A stretch of DNA of 16,284 nucleotides, taken from contig JAEWKG010000131.1 of NCBI GenBank assembly GCA_023386135.1, positions 1 through 16,284 of the forward strand. The letters run 5' to 3'. The number at the start of each line of letters is the position of its first letter. Position 1 is the first letter of the stretch. The notes beneath the pieces are model-generated. The model did no database searches, had not been told where the DNA came from, and worked only from the letters and a program-made list of their open reading frames with translations. The stretch is from Pseudomonadota bacterium. Lineage in GTDB: Bacteria > Pseudomonadota > Alphaproteobacteria > Sphingomonadales > Sphingomonadaceae. Positions 13,442 to 16,284 of this stretch are shown here, in pieces. The translations under genes were made by a program, and so were the position numbers.

Positions 13442-13837
13442 ATGACTCTGCGTCCTGCCACTTTCGCTTGTGCCACCGCTCTCGCGCTCGGCGCTGCTCC
13501 CTTGAGTCCGGCCGAGCGGGCGCAGCCAATCGCCGTCGCGCTGTCGAATTTCGACTTCACCCCGTCGACCATCCCGATGGTGCACGGCAGGGCCTACGCG
13601 CTGACGCTGACGAATACAGCGGGCGGCGGCCATAACTTCGCGGCCCCGGCCTTCTTCGCCGCCGCGAAGGTCGAACCCGCCGACCGTGCGCGGATTGCCG
13701 GCGGGACGGTCGAGGTGGCCGGCGGCCAGAGCGTAACCATCCACCTGAGCGCGCCCGCCGCGGGACGCTACAAGGTGCGCTGCACGCATACCTTCCACAC
13801 CATGTTCGGCATGAAGGGCGCGATCGTCGTTTCGTGA
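13442..13837 (+). CDS. Secreted cupredoxin-like copper protein, copy 2
   Basis: The 131-aa protein is a paralogue of the gene just upstream, with the same order: N-terminal signal sequence (about 1-20 or to 27), a GGHNF ligand loop (His64) and a C-terminal ligand loop with Cys114, His119 and Met124 at the same C-x4-H-x4-M spacing. His116 and Met121 in the loop differ in placement from copy 1, so copper geometry may differ slightly. The mid-region is richer in Ala and poorer in charged residues than copy 1, showing considerable divergence since duplication. An AGGAG Shine-Dalgarno sequence lies 7 bases before the ATG. The two genes are 36 bases apart and probably co-transcribed. The stop is 9 bases from the stop of the convergent DUF2306 gene, with no visible terminator. 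Confidence 0.84.
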   Translation: MTLRPATFACATALALGAAPLSPAERAQPIAVALSNFDFTPSTIPMVHGRAYALTLTNTAGGGHNFAAPAFFAAAKVEPADRARIAGGTVEVAGGQSVTIHLSAPAAGRYKVRCTHTFHTMFGMKGAIVVS

Positions 13838-13846
13838 CGGGCCGGG

Positions 13847-14470
13847 TCAAGCGCGCGGCGCGGCCGCGCCCCTGCGCCACTGGATCGCGATTTCGGCGAG
13901 CAAGATCGGGGCGACCCAGGTGAACCAGATCATGTCCGTCTCCCCGCCCTGCATCGCCGAGGGCATCGCGCGGGTGTAGAAGCGGCAGAACACGAACGTC
14001 CACGCCAGCACATAGCTGCGGATCATCCACTCGCGGTGCTGGTCGATCCGCCGGTTGCGGATGGCCCGCCACGCCATCGCCGTGAACGCCAGCCACGCGG
14101 CGGCAAGGCTGGCGGTGGAAAGGCCCGGCGTATGGGCGGTATCGAACGAACGCGCGAAAGCGATGATCGCCGCGATGCTTCCACCGGCGATGTAGCTGTA
14201 CCCGACCGTCTTGTGCCATCGGAACGCCTGCCGCGTCAGCCCGATGCGCAGGCCGATCGCGCCCGCCACGAGCATGACAGTACCGCCGGCGATATGCAGC
14301 ACCGTCAGCATGATGTGCCCAGCGTGCCGCTCGATCCGCCCCGGCAGAAGCGCCGGGAAGGCGACGATGGCGATGAACGCGAGCGACGAGAGCAGCGCGG
14401 TGACGACTATCGCGTCCACCCGCCAATGGCGTCGATCCGAACGCTTGGGAGGCGCGGCAGCAGTCGCCAT
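13847..14470 (-). CDS. DUF2306 family integral membrane protein
   Basis: The 207-aa protein has about six hydrophobic helices (roughly 20-43, 52-75, 88-106, 117-136, 150-166 and 178-197), with a positively charged N-terminus and C-terminus. The HIAGGTVMLVAG segment, the RWHKTVGYSYI segment (84-94) and the RIDQHREWMIRSY segment (141-153) are recognisable as DUF2306. The family has no established function. Conserved His59, His86 and His145 lie near helix ends and could bind heme or metal, by analogy with cytochrome b561-type proteins, but this is inference. It begins 4 bases after the stop of the DUF4242 gene and probably depends on it for translation. It faces the copper-protein genes tail to tail, so a shared envelope redox role is possible but unproven. 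Confidence 0.75.
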   Translation of the reverse strand: MATAAAPPKRSDRRHWRVDAIVVTALLSSLAFIAIVAFPALLPGRIERHAGHIMLTVLHIAGGTVMLVAGAIGLRIGLTRQAFRWHKTVGYSYIAGGSIAAIIAFARSFDTAHTPGLSTASLAAAWLAFTAMAWRAIRNRRIDQHREWMIRSYVLAWTFVFCRFYTRAMPSAMQGGETDMIWFTWVAPILLAEIAIQWRRGAAAPRA

Positions 14471-14474
14471 CGGG

Positions 14475-14747
14475 TTATTCCGCCGTCGTCGGGTCGATCA
14501 TGGTGCGCACCTCCGACACGCTGTTCGCGGGAAAGCCCGCGGTCTGGGCGTGCTGGCGGATCATGTCGGCATTGGGCGCGCGGTAGATGCAGTAGATCTT
14601 GTCGTCGGTGACGTAACTGTGGACCCACTGGATGTCGGGGCCCATGTCCCGCAGCACGCTGCACGACTGCTGCGAAGCGCCCTGTAGCTCCCCTCCCGAC
14701 AGCGAGCCCGCGCCGGGCATGTCCCGTTCGATCACGAATTGAGGCAT
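14475..14747 (-). CDS. DUF4242 domain-containing small protein
   Basis: The 90-aa soluble protein has the features I associate with DUF4242: an N-terminal strand MPQFVIERDMPG, a central WVHSYVTDDKIYCIYRAP segment and the C-terminal SEVRTMIDP. The fold resembles the ferredoxin-like dimeric alpha-beta barrel; some relatives are annotated as nickel-binding. No enzymatic role is known to me. An ATG 15 bases further upstream would add five residues, but the ATG at 14747 is preferred because GGAG lies 9 bases upstream and the conserved strand starts there. It is the first gene of a two-gene unit with the DUF2306 membrane protein. It is divergent from mtgA over a 78-base gap in which I see no convincing promoter. 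Confidence 0.75.
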   Translation of the reverse strand: MPQFVIERDMPGAGSLSGGELQGASQQSCSVLRDMGPDIQWVHSYVTDDKIYCIYRAPNADMIRQHAQTAGFPANSVSEVRTMIDPTTAE

Positions 14748-14825
14748 GGCATTTCTCTCCATGCGACCCGGCCGCGATTGTGCGCCGCTTGCGGGCGGGA
14801 GTCGATAGCCCTAGCAGCGAACGCG

Positions 14826-15494
14826 ATGCTCCGGGTCGCGAAGTTCCTTGCCAAGCTAGCTGTCGGCTTCCTCGCGTTGAGCCTGCTGCTGGTGGTGATC
14901 TTTGCCTTCGTCCCGGTCCCCGTCACCGCGACGATGCTGATGGACCGCAACGGCATCACCAAGGACTGGGAGCCGCTGGCCAACATCGACCGCAACCTCG
15001 TCGCCGCCGCGATCGCGGGGGAAGACGGCAAGTTCTGCGAGCACCATGGCTTCGATCAGGAGGCGATCGAGAAGGCCATTCAACGCAACATGAAGGGCGG
15101 CCGCATCCGCGGGGGCAGCACGATCAGCCAGCAGACCGCCAAGAACGTGTTCCTGTGGCAGGGCGGCGGTTATTTCCGCAAGGGGCTGGAGGCGTGGTTC
15201 ACGTTCCTGATCGAGAACGTGTGGGGCAAGCGGCGGATCATGGAGGTGTACCTCAACGTCGCCGAGACCGGGATCGGGACCTACGGCGCGGAGGCCGGGG
15301 CGCAGCGGTATTATCGCCACTCCGCCGATCGCTTGACGCGGACCGAGGCGGCGCGGATCGCCGCGGTGCTGCCGCTGCCCAAGGAGCGCGCGGTGGTGGG
15401 CGCCACCGGCTTCACCCGCCGCCACGGCAACGCCATCGCCGCCCGCATCGGCGTCGTGCGGCGTGACGGGCTCGATTCCTGCATCTACGAGTAA
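14826..15494 (+). CDS. mtgA: Monofunctional biosynthetic peptidoglycan transglycosylase
   Basis: The 222-aa GT51 enzyme polymerises lipid II into glycan strands at the outer face of the inner membrane. One N-terminal membrane anchor (about 8-32) precedes the catalytic domain. Motif 1 EDGKFCEHHGFD (66-77) carries catalytic Glu66. Motif 2 is GGSTISQQTAKN (96-107). Motif 3 KRRIMEVYLNVAETG (135-149) holds the second glutamate, Glu140. There is no transpeptidase domain, and length is normal for MtgA. The frame is open upstream to 14739 through sequence divergent from the DUF4242 start, but the ATG at 14826 just before the membrane anchor is the sensible start; its Shine-Dalgarno sequence is weak. 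The CDF transporter gene starts 4 bases after the stop, so the two are probably co-transcribed. Confidence 0.93.
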   Translation: MLRVAKFLAKLAVGFLALSLLLVVIFAFVPVPVTATMLMDRNGITKDWEPLANIDRNLVAAAIAGEDGKFCEHHGFDQEAIEKAIQRNMKGGRIRGGSTISQQTAKNVFLWQGGGYFRKGLEAWFTFLIENVWGKRRIMEVYLNVAETGIGTYGAEAGAQRYYRHSADRLTRTEAARIAAVLPLPKERAVVGATGFTRRHGNAIAARIGVVRRDGLDSCIYE

Positions 15495-15498
15495 GGCG

Positions 15499-16284
15499 AT
15501 GGGCGCAGGTCACTCCCACGATCATTCGCACGGCCACGCGCCCGCCAGTTACGGCGCGGCGTTCGCAATCGGCGTAACGCTCAATCTCGCCTTCGTGGCG
15601 GTCGAGGCGACCTACGGCTTCCTGTCGGGCTCGATGGCGCTGGTCGCGGATGCCGGCCACAACCTATCCGACGTGCTGAGCCTCGCCCTGGCGTGGGGCG
15701 CCAGCGTGCTGGCCAAGCGCGCTCCGAGCGGGCGGTTCACCTACGGCTACAAGAGCTCGACCATCCTCGCCGCGCTCGCCAACGCCGGGCTGCTCTTAGT
15801 GGCGATCGCGGGCATCGCCTACGAAACGGTCGGCCGCATGGCCGCCCCGCCCGCGGTCGAAGGGCGGACTATGATGGTGATCGCCGGCATCGGCATCCTC
15901 ATCAACGGCGCCACCGCCGCGCTGTTCGTGCGCGGCCGCGCGCATGACATCAACATTCGCGGCGCCTTCCTCCACATGGCGGCCGACGCGCTCGTCAGCC
16001 TCGGCGTGGTGGTGGCGGGCGGCGCCATCCTGCTCACCGGCGCGCGCTGGATCGATCCGGTCACCAGCCTCGTCATCGTGCTGGTGATCGCCTGGGGTAC
16101 CTGGGGGCTGCTCAAGGACAGCGTGAAGCTCGGCCTCAACGCGGTGCCCGAGCATATCGACGAAGCCGCGGTGCGCGCGCACCTCGCCGCCCTTCCCGGC
16201 GTGACCGCGGTGCACGATCTCCACATCTGGCCGATGAGCACCACCGAGGCGGCGCTGACCGCGCATCTGGTCATGCCCTCAGGC
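15499..16284 (+). CDS. CDF family cation exporter, CzcD/ZnT-like (3' end beyond window)
   Basis: The frame is open from the ATG at 15499 to the window end (262 codons, no stop), so this is a 5' part of a gene whose usual length is about 300 residues. The N-terminus is His-rich (HSHDHSHGH, 5-13). It has about six membrane helices. The transport site is HD-HD: His54 and Asp58 (HNLSD, helix 2), and His159 and Asp163 (HMAAD, helix 5), the arrangement linked to Zn2+ selectivity. A cytoplasmic C-terminal domain begins near 213 with the HDLHIW motif (239-244). It would export zinc from the cytoplasm in exchange for protons. It sits 4 bases after mtgA, with AAGG over the mtgA stop as a possible Shine-Dalgarno sequence. 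The missing C-terminus is about 40 residues. Confidence 0.92.
   Translation, partial: MGAGHSHDHSHGHAPASYGAAFAIGVTLNLAFVAVEATYGFLSGSMALVADAGHNLSDVLSLALAWGASVLAKRAPSGRFTYGYKSSTILAALANAGLLLVAIAGIAYETVGRMAAPPAVEGRTMMVIAGIGILINGATAALFVRGRAHDINIRGAFLHMAADALVSLGVVVAGGAILLTGARWIDPVTSLVIVLVIAWGTWGLLKDSVKLGLNAVPEHIDEAAVRAHLAALPGVTAVHDLHIWPMSTTEAALTAHLVMPSG

Noticed and set aside
13857..13870. 14-bp perfect palindrome GGCGCGGCCGCGCC
   Set aside because: It has no loop, lies in the Ala/Arg-rich C-terminal codons of the DUF2306 gene, and is explained by GC-rich codon use.
1..16284. CRISPR, IS element, integrase, toxin-antitoxin, tRNA or prophage signals
   Set aside because: I looked on both strands and saw no regularly spaced repeats, transposase-like proteins, terminal inverted repeats or tRNA-like cloverleaf; base composition appears even throughout.

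Overview
The window looks like an ordinary chromosomal stretch of a high-GC alphaproteobacterium, most likely from the Sphingomonadales (Sphingomonas/Novosphingobium/Erythrobacter type). The reasons are a ChpT-like phosphotransferase (CckA-CtrA relay), a pseudouridine synthase followed by rpoH, secreted tricorn-like S41 and S46 peptidases side by side, a TorF-type putative porin, and promoter elements that fit the Caulobacter-type housekeeping consensus. The assignment is inferred from gene content; no search was run. I see no CRISPR array, prophage, IS element or tRNA.

Layout. (1) 41-802 (-): a TorF-type outer-membrane protein with its own good promoter. (2) 1040-3174 (+): a PPP-type phosphatase overlapping ugd (UDP-glucose dehydrogenase) by ATGA. 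(3) 3176-8613 (-): a 1103-aa tricorn-like S41 peptidase and a 678-aa S46 dipeptidyl-peptidase. Both have signal peptides, and a perfect 14-bp hairpin separates them. (4) 8685-9071 (-): rnpB, the RNase P RNA. Its predicted promoter sits in the end of the upstream amidase gene, whose stop codon overlaps the -10 element. (5) 9076-10427 (-): chpT followed by a zinc amidase with a TTG start 2 bases after the chpT stop. (6) 10555-10950 (-): a small JAMM/M67 metallopeptidase, divergent from (7) an RluD-type pseudouridine synthase and rpoH (+). (8) 13007-13837 (+): two tandem secreted cupredoxins with rusticyanin-like ligand spacing. (9) 13847-14747 (-): a two-gene unit encoding a DUF4242 protein and a DUF2306 membrane protein. 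(10) 14826-end (+): mtgA, a monofunctional peptidoglycan transglycosylase, followed 4 bases later by a CDF zinc exporter cut off by the window end.

How the genes fit together. Most are housekeeping: RNA processing (rnpB, rluD), heat-shock control (rpoH), cell-cycle signalling (chpT), cell wall synthesis and recycling (mtgA, amidase) and UDP-glucuronate supply (ugd). The S41/S46 pair looks like an envelope system that degrades oligopeptides to dipeptides. The cupredoxin pair and the DUF4242/DUF2306 unit are the least understood parts. I did not find a clear previously undescribed defence or mobile system. The most interesting points are the rnpB promoter inside the amidase gene, the phosphatase-ugd coupling, the cupredoxin duplication, and a perfect tandem 9-mer upstream of chpT.
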